DNA from: Natronospira proteinivora
Lineage (GTDB): Bacteria; Pseudomonadota; Gammaproteobacteria; Natronospirales; Natronospiraceae
Direction: 5' to 3'
DNA: 64,000 nt
Assembly (NCBI RefSeq): GCF_024170465.1
Contig: NZ_JALJYF010000002.1
Span: 558,001-622,000 of the forward strand
The position numbers were made by a program, and so were the translations under genes. The first letter of the stretch is position 1. Every line of letters begins with the position of its first letter. Below are positions 17,306 through 27,193 of this stretch, piece by piece. The notes under the pieces were generated by a model, which did no database searches, had not been told where the DNA came from, and worked only from the letters and a program-made list of their open reading frames with translations.

Positions 17306-20300
17306 GTGTGGACAGCGGGTATTCAGTCTGGACGGTGGTGGGCAATGCTGATGCTTCCGCTCATCTACAGTCTCGCTGCACCGAGCGAAGCCCTGGACCC
17401 GGCACGCGACGTGGATCAATACATCCACGAAATCTGGACCAGCCAGGACGGACTGCCCCAGAATTCTGTCAATGGCTTGACCCTGGGTCCGCAAGGATAC
17501 CTTTGGCTGGCCACCTATGACGGACTGATTCGTTTCGACGGCCAACGTTTTGAGCGCCTTGAAGATGACGCCCTGCCCGGCCGTCGTCTTCGAATCATCG
17601 GCGATAACGAACAAGGCTTCTGGATCAGTGGTGAGCTGCGAGGCTTGGCTTTCTTCGACGGGGAATCGGCTCAGGCCGTTGAGCTGAACGGCGACGAGAT
17701 GAACTGGCCCTTGTCTCACATCAAGGGAGACCTGGACGAAGCCTGGATTGGGGCCAACAACGGATTGTTTCACCTCAGCCAGGGTCGGCTGAGGCAGCAG
17801 GACAATGGCCTGCCTACCGACAGCGCCATCATGAAACTGGCCCGTTTCGGCCCCGAGAACCGCTTGGCGGCAGGCGGGCTAGCCGGGCTGTTTGTTCAGC
17901 AGGAGGATGGCTTCCGGCAAATTGCCCCTTCCGCCTTGGGGTATATGGCGGTCTACAGTCTGCTGGCATCCGGAGACACTCTTTGGGCGGGGGGCGATGC
18001 CGGCCTTTATCGGGTGGACATGGATGCCGACACCGATGCGCCAACGGTCTCGGCCACCGGGTGGCAATGGCCTGCTTCGGACAGCGCTTCCATCCGGGCC
18101 CTGCACCAGGATAGCGAGAAAAACATCTGGGCCGGCATCCAGGGCCGCGGTGTGGGGCGCATGAATGAACACGGCCATCAACTACTGACCCGTGACCAGG
18201 GGCTGAGCAATCACAATATCAGTGATTTTTTCCAGGGACCGGAAGGCAGTCTCTGGATCGGCACCGACGGGGGTGGCCTGAATCGCCTGCGCAATGGAGA
18301 GATCATTGCCTATGGCGGTGAACGCAGTGCTATCAATCATTCCATTCTTCCCATTATTGAAGGCAAAGATGGGGATCTCTGGCTGGGTGGTGTTTGTTCC
18401 GGGGTACATCGCTTTCGGGATGGAGAAGTCCTGGCGTCTCTGGCCGAGGAAGAAGGCCTGGACAACAGCTGCGTCTACAGCTTGTTGATGGATTCAGACG
18501 GTACGCTGTGGGCCGGCACCTATGGCGGTGGCGTTTTTCGTCGCCAAAACGGGGGGGATTTTCAACAGTTGGCCCTGGCGGACAGTTCGGGGGATGAAGC
18601 AAGCCTGGATGACAATATCGTGGTCACCGCCCTGACTCAATCCGATGACGGCCGTATCTGGCTGGGTAGCAACCAGGGCCTGTTCCTCTACCAACCCGAA
18701 GCCAATCATGCTCGCCGGATAGCGGGCAGCTCGGATCATTTCATCCAGCAGATCACCCTTCATGATCAGACGCTGTGGCTGGCCACGACCCAGGGCGCTT
18801 ACCTTGCCAGTCTGCCCGAGCAAGCAGAGGACCGTCTGGCAACGTCGTTAACCATCAAGCCACTTAGCGACGATTCACGGCTGGTGGACGTGCGTGTACG
18901 TGAAATCCTTCCGGATGAAGATGGCGTCTGGATCGGGACCTACGGCTCCGGCCTTCAGTTCTGGGACGGGGAAGATCTGCATGGCTTGGGTCGAGAGCAG
19001 GGCCTGCAGGAAATGGTGGTCTCCCGCATTCTGCGTACCGATAACGATGACCTGCTCTTAAGCGGCAATCAGGGTATCAGCCGCGTCTCACGCGAAGCCC
19101 TGATGGCTGTAATCCGGGGTGAGCAGGATCAGGCAGTGGTGGAGCTGCTGGGTGTCAAGGACGGTATGCTGGTGGCCGAAACCAATGGTGGGGGACAGCC
19201 GGCCGGCATAAGGGATAGCCAGGGCCGCTACTGGTTCCCCACGGTTGATGGCATCGTGCTGCTGGAACCGGGCCGCATGGAGCGCAACCTCCGCCCGCCA
19301 CCGGTACATATTGAGGAAATCCGGGTTGCCGGGGAAACACAGGGCCTGGAAGGACCCATTTCCATTCCCGCACAGCGTCGGGAAGTGGAGATTCGCTTTA
19401 CCGGCCTGAGCTTCATTGCCCCGGAACGTATGCAATTTCGCTATCGACTGGACGAAGAGGCGCCCTGGGTGGATGTGGGCAATCGCCGCACCCTGCACCT
19501 GGCCCATCTACAGGGAGGTCGACACCGCCTGGAAATCATGGCCGCCAATGAAAACGGTATCTGGAGCGAGGAGACCGCAACCATTGTGCTGGAAGTGGAA
19601 CCGCCCTTCCGGGAGACCCTCTGGTTCCCGCTCAGTTTGGTGGCGGCTGTTGCCGCCGGCCTGGGCGGCCTGTTTGCCCTGGGCCTTCTCCGCGCCCGCC
19701 GCCAGCGGGCCTATCTGCAAGCCCTGGTTCAGGAGCGTACCGCCGCGTTGGAGGCCGCCAATCGGAAGCTCACCACCCAGGCTTCCCAGGATGGCCTCAC
19801 GGGCGCCGGCAACCGCCACGTCCTGCGCAGCCGCTTGCGAGACAACTGGGAAGATTGCCGGGCACGGCAGGCGCCCATGAGCTTGCTGATGATGGATATC
19901 GACCATTTCAAGGAATACAACGATGTCCACGGTCATGTGGAAGGTGACAACTGCCTCAAGCGGATTGTCCAGGCCCTGAACCCGGACCTGCGGCCGGTGG
20001 ATAGCCTGATTCGTTATGGCGGGGAAGAATTTGTGGTGTTGCTGCCGGATACGGATGCGGTAGCCGCCGCCAGCATTGCCGAACGCCTTCGCCAGACCAT
20101 TCTGTCATTGGCGCTGCCCCATGATGCCTCGCCGGTGGAGCGCGTGGTGACCATTTCCATTGGCACCGCCACTGTCTGTCCCCATCGAGGTGGCACCTCG
20201 ACCAGCCTGCTACGAGCCGCCGACGAGGCGCTCTATCAGGCCAAGGCCCAGGGACGAAACTGCATCAGACAGGCCGAGCCGGCAACCGGCGATTCGGACG

Positions 20301-20308
20301 ATAGTTAG
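17306..20308 (+). CDS. Two-component-regulator-propeller diguanylate cyclase (GGDEF)
   Basis: A 1000-residue sensor enzyme. It starts at the GTG at 17306 with GGAAGGG upstream and an N-terminal signal anchor. Residues about 35-640 are repeated blades of the type GxLWIGTxxGGLxR (e.g. GSLWIGTDGGGLNRL, GTLWAGTYGGGVFRR, DGVWIGTYGSGLQF), the two-component regulator propeller. A Y_Y_Y-like domain (about 690-770) is followed by one membrane helix (about 775-800), a coiled coil (about 805-830) and a GGDEF domain. The active loop is RYGGEEF with an inhibitory RPVD five residues upstream, so the cyclase looks active and feedback-controlled. The periplasmic propeller presumably senses an external ligand to set c-di-GMP. 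Confidence 0.93.
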   Translation: MWTAGIQSGRWWAMLMLPLIYSLAAPSEALDPARDVDQYIHEIWTSQDGLPQNSVNGLTLGPQGYLWLATYDGLIRFDGQRFERLEDDALPGRRLRIIGDNEQGFWISGELRGLAFFDGESAQAVELNGDEMNWPLSHIKGDLDEAWIGANNGLFHLSQGRLRQQDNGLPTDSAIMKLARFGPENRLAAGGLAGLFVQQEDGFRQIAPSALGYMAVYSLLASGDTLWAGGDAGLYRVDMDADTDAPTVSATGWQWPASDSASIRALHQDSEKNIWAGIQGRGVGRMNEHGHQLLTRDQGLSNHNISDFFQGPEGSLWIGTDGGGLNRLRNGEIIAYGGERSAINHSILPIIEGKDGDLWLGGVCSGVHRFRDGEVLASLAEEEGLDNSCVYSLLMDSDGTLWAGTYGGGVFRRQNGGDFQQLALADSSGDEASLDDNIVVTALTQSDDGRIWLGSNQGLFLYQPEANHARRIAGSSDHFIQQITLHDQTLWLATTQGAYLASLPEQAEDRLATSLTIKPLSDDSRLVDVRVREILPDEDGVWIGTYGSGLQFWDGEDLHGLGREQGLQEMVVSRILRTDNDDLLLSGNQGISRVSREALMAVIRGEQDQAVVELLGVKDGMLVAETNGGGQPAGIRDSQGRYWFPTVDGIVLLEPGRMERNLRPPPVHIEEIRVAGETQGLEGPISIPAQRREVEIRFTGLSFIAPERMQFRYRLDEEAPWVDVGNRRTLHLAHLQGGRHRLEIMAANENGIWSEETATIVLEVEPPFRETLWFPLSLVAAVAAGLGGLFALGLLRARRQRAYLQALVQERTAALEAANRKLTTQASQDGLTGAGNRHVLRSRLRDNWEDCRARQAPMSLLMMDIDHFKEYNDVHGHVEGDNCLKRIVQALNPDLRPVDSLIRYGGEEFVVLLPDTDAVAAASIAERLRQTILSLALPHDASPVERVVTISIGTATVCPHRGGTSTSLLRAADEALYQAKAQGRNCIRQAEPATGDSDDS

Positions 20309-20319
20309 GGGCTGCATGG

Positions 20320-22419
20320 CTAGACACTGACATACTGGCTGGCCTCCCCCACCCAGCGCTGCATGAGAGCCCGAGCCAGCTCGGGCTCCCGCGCCAAAAG
20401 GGGATCAGCCGCCTGGGCCACTGGACCAAGCAGGTCATTGTCCCGCATGAGATCAGCGATACGCAGCTCCGCGGCACCCGTCTGGCGGGTGCCCAACACT
20501 TCGCCAGGCCCCCGCAGTTCCAGGTCACGACGGGCGATCTGGAAGCCGTCATTGGTCTCGCGCATGATTTCCAGTCGGGCCCGCGCCACTTCATTGAGCG
20601 GGGCGCGATAGAGCAGCACGCAACTACTGGCTTCACGGCCCCGGCCGACCCGGCCACGCAACTGATGGAGCTGGGACAGACCCAGATGTTCGGCGTTTTC
20701 CAGAATCATGAGACTGGCATTGGGGACATCAACCCCCACCTCGATCACGGTAGTGGCCACCAGCAGCTGAATCTCGCCCGACTTGAAAGCGGCCATCACC
20801 GACTCCTTGTCGGCCGCCTTCATGCGCCCATGGATCAGGCCCACCCGAATATCCGGCAGGGCCTCGGCCAGTTGCTCGGCACTCTCTTCGGCGGCCTGGC
20901 ACTGCAGCACTTCCGATTCCTCCACCAAGGGGCAAACCCAATAGACCTGCCGGCCGTCGGCACAGGCCTCGGCTACCCGGGCGACCACATCACTGCGGCG
21001 GGATTCCGGCAGGGCGACGGTTTTCACCGGGGTACGGCCCGGTGGCAATTCATCGATCAGGGAGACATCCAGGTCGGCATAGGCGGTCATGGCCAGGGTC
21101 CGGGGAATGGGCGTGGCGGTCATGATCAGCTGATGGGGGCGATGGCCGTTTTCCGATCCCTTCTCCCGCAAGGCCAAGCGCTGATGGACCCCGAAACGAT
21201 GCTGCTCGTCCACCACCGCCAGGGCCAAGTCCTTGAAACGCACCTGGTCCTGGAAGAGGGCATGGGTCCCCACCGCCACCTGCAACTCGCCATGGGCCAG
21301 GGCCTTCAAGGACCAGCGCTTCTCGGCCGCCGCCTGCTTACCGGAAAACCAGCCCACCCGAACCCCCAGGGGGGCCAGCCATTCCCGAAAGTTCTGGAAA
21401 TGCTGTTCGGCCAGAATCTCGGTGGGGGCCATTACCGCCACCTGGCCACCGGACTCCACCGCCCGCAAGGCGGCCAGCACGGCCACCACCGTCTTGCCCG
21501 AACCTACATCCCCCTGAACCAGTCGCAACATGGGAGCGGTTGATTCAATATCCTGAAATACTTCCCGGGTGACCCGCTCCTGGGCACCGGTGAGCCGAAA
21601 ATCCAGGCCCGCCAAGAAAGCCTTGACCAGATGACCATCTCCCTTGAGGGCACGGGCCTTGTCGTCACGGAAGTGGGCCCGGGCGAGACGCAGGCTCAGG
21701 CGATGGGCCAGCAGTTCCTCAAAAGCCAACCGTCGCCGGGGCGGATAGTCCTCTTCCAGCAAGCGGGTCACCGAGACGTCCGGCGACGGCCGGTGCAAAG
21801 CCTCCAGGGCCTGATAAAGATCCATGGCCAGCGCCTTTGGCAGGTAATCGGCCGGCAGCAGATCCTGGAGCTGTTCGGGGTGCTTTCGGATATAGGCCAG
21901 GGCCTGGGTGATGAGATCCCGCAGGCGATTCTGATTGAGCCCCTCGGTGGTGGGATAGATGGGGGTCAGGGCCTCTTCCACCGGGCTGCCGGGCTCCACC
22001 TGTCGGTACTCGGGATGCACCATCTCCAGGCTGTTGCGCCCCCGTCGAGCCTCGCCGAAGCAGCGCAAATGAGCACCGCGTTTCAAGCGCTCCACCTGGG
22101 CCCGGGAGAAGTGAAAGAAACGCAGGACCAGCGCTCCGCTGCCATCGGAAATCGAGACCAGCAGACTGCGACGGCGGCGATAGACCGTTTCAGCATGCTG
22201 CACCCGGCCTTCAATCACGGCCCGGTCGCCATGCCGCAGCTGGCCGATGGGAATCACCCGGGTCCGGTCCTCCCAGCGCAGGGGTAGGTGAAACAGCAGA
22301 TCCTGGATGCGAAAAATACCCAGGCGCTCCAGCTTTTCAGCCAGGCGCGGGCCGACCCCCTTGAGATAGGTCAGATCGCTTTCCGTCGGGACGGGATCGG
22401 CCGACTCACGCTGGGCCAT
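20320..22419 (-). CDS. recG: ATP-dependent DNA helicase RecG
   Basis: RecG remodels stalled replication forks and Holliday junctions. The 699-residue protein has an N-terminal wedge/OB domain (YLKGVGPRLAEKL, FLPLRWEDRT-type segment) and helicase motifs: the Walker A loop GDVGSGKT, DEQHRFGV (motif II, DExH class), MTATPIPRT (motif III), and HGRMKAADKESVMAAF with QLRGRVGRG near the C terminus. Length is close to E. coli RecG (693). It converges on the GGDEF gene with 11 bp between stops and is followed upstream on its strand by ridA. Confidence 0.97.
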   Translation of the reverse strand: MAQRESADPVPTESDLTYLKGVGPRLAEKLERLGIFRIQDLLFHLPLRWEDRTRVIPIGQLRHGDRAVIEGRVQHAETVYRRRRSLLVSISDGSGALVLRFFHFSRAQVERLKRGAHLRCFGEARRGRNSLEMVHPEYRQVEPGSPVEEALTPIYPTTEGLNQNRLRDLITQALAYIRKHPEQLQDLLPADYLPKALAMDLYQALEALHRPSPDVSVTRLLEEDYPPRRRLAFEELLAHRLSLRLARAHFRDDKARALKGDGHLVKAFLAGLDFRLTGAQERVTREVFQDIESTAPMLRLVQGDVGSGKTVVAVLAALRAVESGGQVAVMAPTEILAEQHFQNFREWLAPLGVRVGWFSGKQAAAEKRWSLKALAHGELQVAVGTHALFQDQVRFKDLALAVVDEQHRFGVHQRLALREKGSENGHRPHQLIMTATPIPRTLAMTAYADLDVSLIDELPPGRTPVKTVALPESRRSDVVARVAEACADGRQVYWVCPLVEESEVLQCQAAEESAEQLAEALPDIRVGLIHGRMKAADKESVMAAFKSGEIQLLVATTVIEVGVDVPNASLMILENAEHLGLSQLHQLRGRVGRGREASSCVLLYRAPLNEVARARLEIMRETNDGFQIARRDLELRGPGEVLGTRQTGAAELRIADLMRDNDLLGPVAQAADPLLAREPELARALMQRWVGEASQYVSV

Positions 22420-22428
22420 GGGAACGCC

Positions 22429-22815
22429 TTATTGATCCAGGACCATGACCCCGTCCATTTCCACCTCGGCGCCCTTGGGCAGCTGGGCAACGCCCAGGGC
22501 GGCCCGGGCGGGATAGGGTTGGCTGAAATATTCCTGCATGAGCTCGTTGACAGTGGCGAAATGAGAGAGATCGGTGAGATATATCTGCAGTTTCACCACA
22601 TCGGCCAGGCTGCCGCCGGCGGCCTGGCAGACGGCGCTGAGGTTATCGAAGACCCGATGGATCTGGGCCCGGATGTCGCCTTCGATGAGCATGCCACTGG
22701 CCGGGTCCAGGGGAATCTGGCCGGAGAGGTAAACAGTATTGCCGGCACGAATGGCCTGGGAATAGGGCCCGATGGCATCGGGGGCCTGATCGGAGTGCAC
22801 GGGTTGGCGCGACAT
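22429..22815 (-). CDS. ridA: 2-iminobutanoate/2-iminopropanoate deaminase RidA
   Basis: A 128-residue RidA/YjgF protein that hydrolyses reactive enamine/imine intermediates released by PLP enzymes. The start ATG at 22815 has GGAAG upstream. Signature segments are [13 protein letters not shown] at the N terminus, [14 protein letters not shown], and [23 protein letters not shown] with the conserved Arg. Its position between recG and spoT is common in gammaproteobacteria. Confidence 0.94.
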   Translation of the reverse strand: MSRQPVHSDQAPDAIGPYSQAIRAGNTVYLSGQIPLDPASGMLIEGDIRAQIHRVFDNLSAVCQAAGGSLADVVKLQIYLTDLSHFATVNELMQEYFSQPYPARAALGVAQLPKGAEVEMDGVMVLDQ

Positions 22816-22941
22816 GAGGCTTCCTCGTCTGGCTGATTGAGCGTTACTGGATATTTGAACAGTGCTCAGTGTCTGAAATGTGGCCTGTTTGTGCAAGTAC
22901 CGCCGGTATTCTCCTAGCACAGCTTGAGGAAGGGGGACTGT

Positions 22942-25104
22942 TCAGGAACGGGTACGGTTGACGCGGAGGGTTTCGGGCATGGCACGGATGGAGCGCATGA
23001 TGTTGGCCAAGTGCTTGCGATCGCGCACATTGAACACGAACTGGAGGGTGGTATAGGTGCCATCCCGCTCCTGGACATTCACGTGCTCAATATTGGATCC
23101 CTGCTCGGACATGGTAGCAGCCATGCGGGCCAATACGCCGCGCTTGTTCTCCACATCCACCCGCACATCCACGGAGAATTCCCGGGCCAGATCCTTCTCC
23201 CACTGAACCTCGATCCACTTGTCGGGATCGTTGCGGTATTCCTGCAGGTTGGAACAATCATCCCGGTGAACCATGATGCCCCGCCCCTGGCTCAGGTAAC
23301 CCACAATGGGATCCCCGGGAATGGGATAGCAGCAACGAGCCAGATTCACCACCATGCCCTCGGTACCACTGATGGTCAGTGGTGTACCACCGTCACCCTC
23401 ACCATCTTCGGTCTCGTCCACCACCAGGCGGCGAGCGATGATGGGCGCCATGCGTTGTCCCAAACCGATCTGTTCGTAGAGATCTTCAATCTCATCCAGC
23501 TGGAACTCTTCCAGTAGCACGGCAATCTGGGATTGGGGCACCTTGCGCAGCTTCACATTGAGCTGATCCAGGGCACGCTCCAGCAGGCGGCGCCCCATCT
23601 CCACCGCATCCTCATGGTGAACATTCTTGAGGTAGTGGCGAATGGCGGTGCGCGCCTTGGCGCTGACCACGAAATTAAGCCAGGCCGGATTGGGGCGGGC
23701 ATTGTCTGCGGTTATGATTTCCACGGTCTGGCCATTGACCAGCCGGGTACGCAGGGGCGCCAGTCGGCGGTCGATCTTGACCGCCACGCAGGCATTCCCC
23801 ACGTCGGTATGGACCGCATAGGCAAAGTCCACGGCAGTAGCCCCCCGGGGCAGACGGCGGATATCCCCCTTGGGAGTGAAGACATATACCTCGTCGGGGA
23901 AGAGATCCACCTTGACGTTCTCCAGAAACTCCATGGAGTTGCCGGAGCCCTTCTGCATTTCCAAAACGCCCTTGAGCCACTCCCGGGCCCGAATCTCGTC
24001 GGGACCGGAATCGTCGTTCGTCTCACTGGACTTGTACAGCCAATGGGCGGCAATACCGGTCTCGGCGATACGGTCCATGTCCTCGGTTCGAATCTGAACC
24101 TCGATGGGCACGCCGTGAGGACCAAACAGGGTGGTATGCAGGGACTGATAGCCGTTGGCCTTGGGGATGGCGATATAGTCCTTGAAGCGACCAGGCACCG
24201 GCTTGAAAACACCATGTACCAGACCCAGCACCCGGTAACAGATATCCACCGAATCCACTGTCACGCGAAAGCCATAGACATCCAGCACATCATTCAGGGA
24301 CAGCCGTTTTTTCAGCATCTTCTGGTAAACGCTGTAGATGTGCTTCTCCCGGCTCTCCACCCGGGCATGGATGCCATACACGTTCAGCGCTTCGGCAAAG
24401 GCATTGTCAATCCGCCGGAAGATTTCCTTCTGGTGCCCGCGTGCCCGGCGCAGATGCCGGCTGATGACCCGGTAGCGGGTGGGATAGAGTGACTTGAAGC
24501 CAAGGTCTTCCAGCTCAAGGCGAATACTGTTGATACCCAGACGCCCCGCGATGGGGGCATAGATCTCCAAGGTTTCCCGGGCAATGCGACGCCGTTTGGC
24601 CGGGGGCATGACCCCCAGGGTGCGCATATTGTGGAGACGGTCCGCCAACTTGACCAGGATGACCCGGATATCCTCCACCATGGCCAGAAGCATCTTGCGG
24701 AAGTTTTCCGCCTGGGCTTCGGCCTTGGAACGAAAACGGATCTGGGTCAGCTTGCTGACACCGTCCACCAATTGGGCCACGTCCTCGCCGAAACGCTCAG
24801 CGATATCATCCTTGGCGGTGGGGGTATCCTCAATGACGTCGTGCAGGATGGCGGCAATGAGGGTTTTATAGTCCATCCGCAGTTCGGACAGAATGCCGGC
24901 CACTGCCACCGGATGGGAGATATAGGGTTCCCCGCTCAGGCGACGCTGACCCTCATGGGCCTCAGCGCCGAAACAAAAGGCCTGCTCCACCGACTCCACC
25001 TGGGCTTCGGGAAGGTAAGCGGCCAGTTTGGCCAGAAGTTCGTCGATCCCCACCGCCCGCCGGGCCCGGCGGCTCTTGGCATATTTGGTGGCGACCTCTC
25101 CCAT
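22942..25104 (-). CDS. spoT: (p)ppGpp synthetase/hydrolase SpoT
   Basis: A 720-residue bifunctional stringent-response enzyme. The HD hydrolase domain contains YISHPVAVAGIL and AAILHDVIEDT (about residues 60-95). The synthetase domain has YGFRVTVDSVDICYRVLG and RFKDYIAIPKANGYQSLHT; the RxKD form is the SpoT/Rel type rather than RelA's ExDD. A TGS domain follows (VYVFTPKGDIRRLPRGAT, about 400-460) and an ACT domain closes the protein. It lies in the usual order spoT-rpoZ-gmk on the minus strand, with rpoZ 47 bp upstream. Confidence 0.97.
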   Translation of the reverse strand: MGEVATKYAKSRRARRAVGIDELLAKLAAYLPEAQVESVEQAFCFGAEAHEGQRRLSGEPYISHPVAVAGILSELRMDYKTLIAAILHDVIEDTPTAKDDIAERFGEDVAQLVDGVSKLTQIRFRSKAEAQAENFRKMLLAMVEDIRVILVKLADRLHNMRTLGVMPPAKRRRIARETLEIYAPIAGRLGINSIRLELEDLGFKSLYPTRYRVISRHLRRARGHQKEIFRRIDNAFAEALNVYGIHARVESREKHIYSVYQKMLKKRLSLNDVLDVYGFRVTVDSVDICYRVLGLVHGVFKPVPGRFKDYIAIPKANGYQSLHTTLFGPHGVPIEVQIRTEDMDRIAETGIAAHWLYKSSETNDDSGPDEIRAREWLKGVLEMQKGSGNSMEFLENVKVDLFPDEVYVFTPKGDIRRLPRGATAVDFAYAVHTDVGNACVAVKIDRRLAPLRTRLVNGQTVEIITADNARPNPAWLNFVVSAKARTAIRHYLKNVHHEDAVEMGRRLLERALDQLNVKLRKVPQSQIAVLLEEFQLDEIEDLYEQIGLGQRMAPIIARRLVVDETEDGEGDGGTPLTISGTEGMVVNLARCCYPIPGDPIVGYLSQGRGIMVHRDDCSNLQEYRNDPDKWIEVQWEKDLAREFSVDVRVDVENKRGVLARMAATMSEQGSNIEHVNVQERDGTYTTLQFVFNVRDRKHLANIMRSIRAMPETLRVNRTRS

Positions 25105-25151
25105 CTAGGAACTCCCGGCGTTACCCTTTGGCAACTCAGTATTGGGGCAAC

Positions 25152-25460
25152 TCAGTGACTGGCGTCGGACTCGCCCTGTTCGCCGGTACCGGCCGAGCGG
25201 CTGGCCTGTTCCGCTGCGGCAGCGGCTTCGGCAGCCATGGCTTCCTGGGCCTCGCGGGCCTCTTCAGCCTCCAGGGATTCCTTGTTCACCAAACCCTCGG
25301 CGATCTCGCGCAGCGCCACCACGGTGGGCTTGTCATTTTCCAAGGGAACCAGGGGATCGGCACCCCGTTCCAGCTTGCGCGCCCGCTTAGTGGCCACCAG
25401 CACCAACTCGAACTGGTTGGTGCATTTCTCGATGCAATCTTCAATGGTTACACGTGCCAT
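25152..25460 (-). CDS. rpoZ: RNA polymerase omega subunit RpoZ
   Basis: A 102-residue omega subunit, which helps assemble RNA polymerase and, with beta', forms a ppGpp site. The N-terminal core [20 protein letters not shown], then [14 protein letters not shown] and [16 protein letters not shown], is canonical. The C-terminal third is a low-complexity Ala/Glu tail (about residues 62-102), longer than in E. coli. It is located between gmk and spoT as in other gammaproteobacteria. Confidence 0.96.
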   Translation of the reverse strand: MARVTIEDCIEKCTNQFELVLVATKRARKLERGADPLVPLENDKPTVVALREIAEGLVNKESLEAEEAREAQEAMAAEAAAAAEQASRSAGTGEQGESDASH

Positions 25461-25536
25461 AACTCTATTCCCTAAGACATTGTCTGATGGTGAAAAGTTT
25501 AGTTCAGACGCCCATGGGGCGCCATCGATAAAACCC

Positions 25537-26175
25537 TTATTCCGGGGTTTCGGCCAGCAACCGCTCGGCCAGTTCCCCCACGGCGGGCCGACTGGCCTTC
25601 AAATTGCTGCCTTCGCCGGCGACGATCCGCTGCATATCGGCCAGGGCGCGGTGGAAATCATCGTTGATCACCGCATAGTCGAACTCCGACCATTGCAGCA
25701 ATTCGGCGTGGGCCTCACGCAGGCGACGCTCAATCACCCCGTCACTGTCGGTGCCACGCCCCCGCAGGCGACGTTCCAGCTCCTCCCGGCTCGGGGGCAG
25801 TACAAAGATGCTGCGCCCCTCCGGCATCATTGTCCGGACCTGGCGGGCCCCTTGCCAGTCAATTTCCAGCAAGACGTCATGACCCTCGGCCAATTCCCGG
25901 TCCACCTGGCCCCGGGCGGTGCCGTAGCGATTGCCAAAGACCTGGGCATGCTCGAGAAACTCGCCGGCATCGATCATGGCCACGAAGCGGTCTTCATCCA
26001 CGAAGACATAATCCCGGCCGTTCACTTCCCCTTCGCGGGGCGGGCGGGTGGTGTAGGAGATGGAAAAGCTCAGACGCGGCTCATGGGCCACCAGTTCCCG
26101 AACCAGGCTGGTTTTGCCGGCCCCGGAAGGCGCGCTGACTACCCAGAGATTACCCCTTTCCATCGCCTCACTCAT
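25537..26175 (-). CDS. gmk: Guanylate kinase
   Basis: Guanylate kinase phosphorylates GMP to GDP. The protein has the P-loop [11 protein letters not shown], the GMP-binding segment [19 protein letters not shown] and [11 protein letters not shown]. With the ATG at 26175 it is 212 residues and overlaps the yicC stop as ATGA. An ATG four codons later (26163) aligns better with the E. coli N terminus but has its GAGG too close, so I keep the first. It lies in the order yicC-gmk-rpoZ-spoT. Confidence 0.96.
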   Translation of the reverse strand: MSEAMERGNLWVVSAPSGAGKTSLVRELVAHEPRLSFSISYTTRPPREGEVNGRDYVFVDEDRFVAMIDAGEFLEHAQVFGNRYGTARGQVDRELAEGHDVLLEIDWQGARQVRTMMPEGRSIFVLPPSREELERRLRGRGTDSDGVIERRLREAHAELLQWSEFDYAVINDDFHRALADMQRIVAGEGSNLKASRPAVGELAERLLAETPE

Positions 26176-27038
26176 TCCACATTCTGAATTTGTTCGCGCA
26201 TCTGTTCGATGGCCACCTTGAGTTCCACCGCCGCGGCGGTGGTTTCACTGTCCTGGCTCTTGGAACCCAGGGTATTGGCCTCCCGGTTGAATTCCTGCAT
26301 CAGGAAATCCAGTCGGCGCCCGATGGCCTCGTCCCGCTCCAGGGCATCTTCCACCTCGGCCACATGGCTTTCCAGGCGGTCCAGTTCTTCATCCACATCC
26401 AGCTTCTGGGCCACCATGGCCAGCTCCTGCTCCAGCCGGCCTTCGTCCACTTCCAGGTCCAGCTCGGCCAGGCGGCTACGGTATTTGTCCCGCAGGCCGG
26501 CCAGTACCTGGGGCACCCGTTCGCGAACCTGGGCCACCACCGTGGCGATGGTCCGGCAGCGGGCCAAAAGCATCTCCCGGGTGCGGGCCCCTTCCCGGGC
26601 CCGGTAGGCGGCGAGTTCGCCCAGGGCCGACTCCAGACCGGCCAGGGCATCCCGGCGCAGGGCTTGCGGATCCGGCGACGGTCGGCGGACCAATCCCGGC
26701 CACTGTATCAGTTCGCCCAGACTGGGCGCGCGGGCAGTGGGCAGGCGCTCGGCCAGGGCCGCCAGGGCATGACTCAAGTCATCGGCGGTGGCCTGATCCA
26801 GGGCCAGCCCCCGGCTGCCCTCCTCGGGCTGTTCCAGACGCAAACTGGCATCCAGTTTGCCCCGGCGAAGGACCGCTTCCACCGCCGCCCGACACTGGGG
26901 CTCGGCGGCCCGCACAGCCTCGGGCAGGCGGAAATTCATTTCCAGGTAACGATGATTGACCGAGCGCAACTCCCAGACCAACACGCCGGCATCGGTCTGA
27001 GTCTCGCTCCGGGCAAAGCCGGTCATGCTGTTGGTCAT
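26172..27038 (-). CDS. yicC: YicC family endoribonuclease
   Basis: A 288-residue YicC protein. The family has recently been described as an endoribonuclease implicated in sRNA turnover in E. coli. The N terminus MTNSMTGFARSE and WELRSVNHRYLEMNFRLPE match the conserved YicC start. The C-terminal part has the DVDEELDRLESHVAEVEDAL helix and GRRLDFLMQEFNREANTLGSK-like end (IGRRLDFLMQEFNREAN). Its stop overlaps gmk. It is divergent from the PP2C phosphatase gene. Confidence 0.94.
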   Translation of the reverse strand: MTNSMTGFARSETQTDAGVLVWELRSVNHRYLEMNFRLPEAVRAAEPQCRAAVEAVLRRGKLDASLRLEQPEEGSRGLALDQATADDLSHALAALAERLPTARAPSLGELIQWPGLVRRPSPDPQALRRDALAGLESALGELAAYRAREGARTREMLLARCRTIATVVAQVRERVPQVLAGLRDKYRSRLAELDLEVDEGRLEQELAMVAQKLDVDEELDRLESHVAEVEDALERDEAIGRRLDFLMQEFNREANTLGSKSQDSETTAAAVELKVAIEQMREQIQNVE

Positions 27039-27101
27039 GCGGAAATTCCTGGCCGAAGGACGACGCCCTGATCGCCGATGCCCGCGCCGGGGCGCCGGTG
27101 C

Positions 27102-27110
27102 TGTTAGAAT
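27102..27110 (+). promoter_or_regulatory. Extended -10 promoter element for the PP2C gene
   Basis: TGTTAGAAT is a close match to the extended -10 consensus TGnTATAAT; no good -35 lies 16-18 bp upstream, which extended -10 promoters tolerate. A start near 27117 would leave a leader of about 75 nt before the TTG chosen at 27194. It also argues against the earlier GTG at 27098 as the start codon. Confidence 0.5.
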
Positions 27111-27193
27111 ACGCGCCGTTTAGTCAGAGAACCGTGCATTATACGCGAGAGGGGCCGACGGCTCCATGCACTTCGCGGCCGGGGAGCCCAGCT

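Noticed and set aside
22942-25104. RelA rather than SpoT
   Set aside because: The HD hydrolase motifs are intact, the synthetase has the RxKD form, and the gene is in the rpoZ-spoT context.
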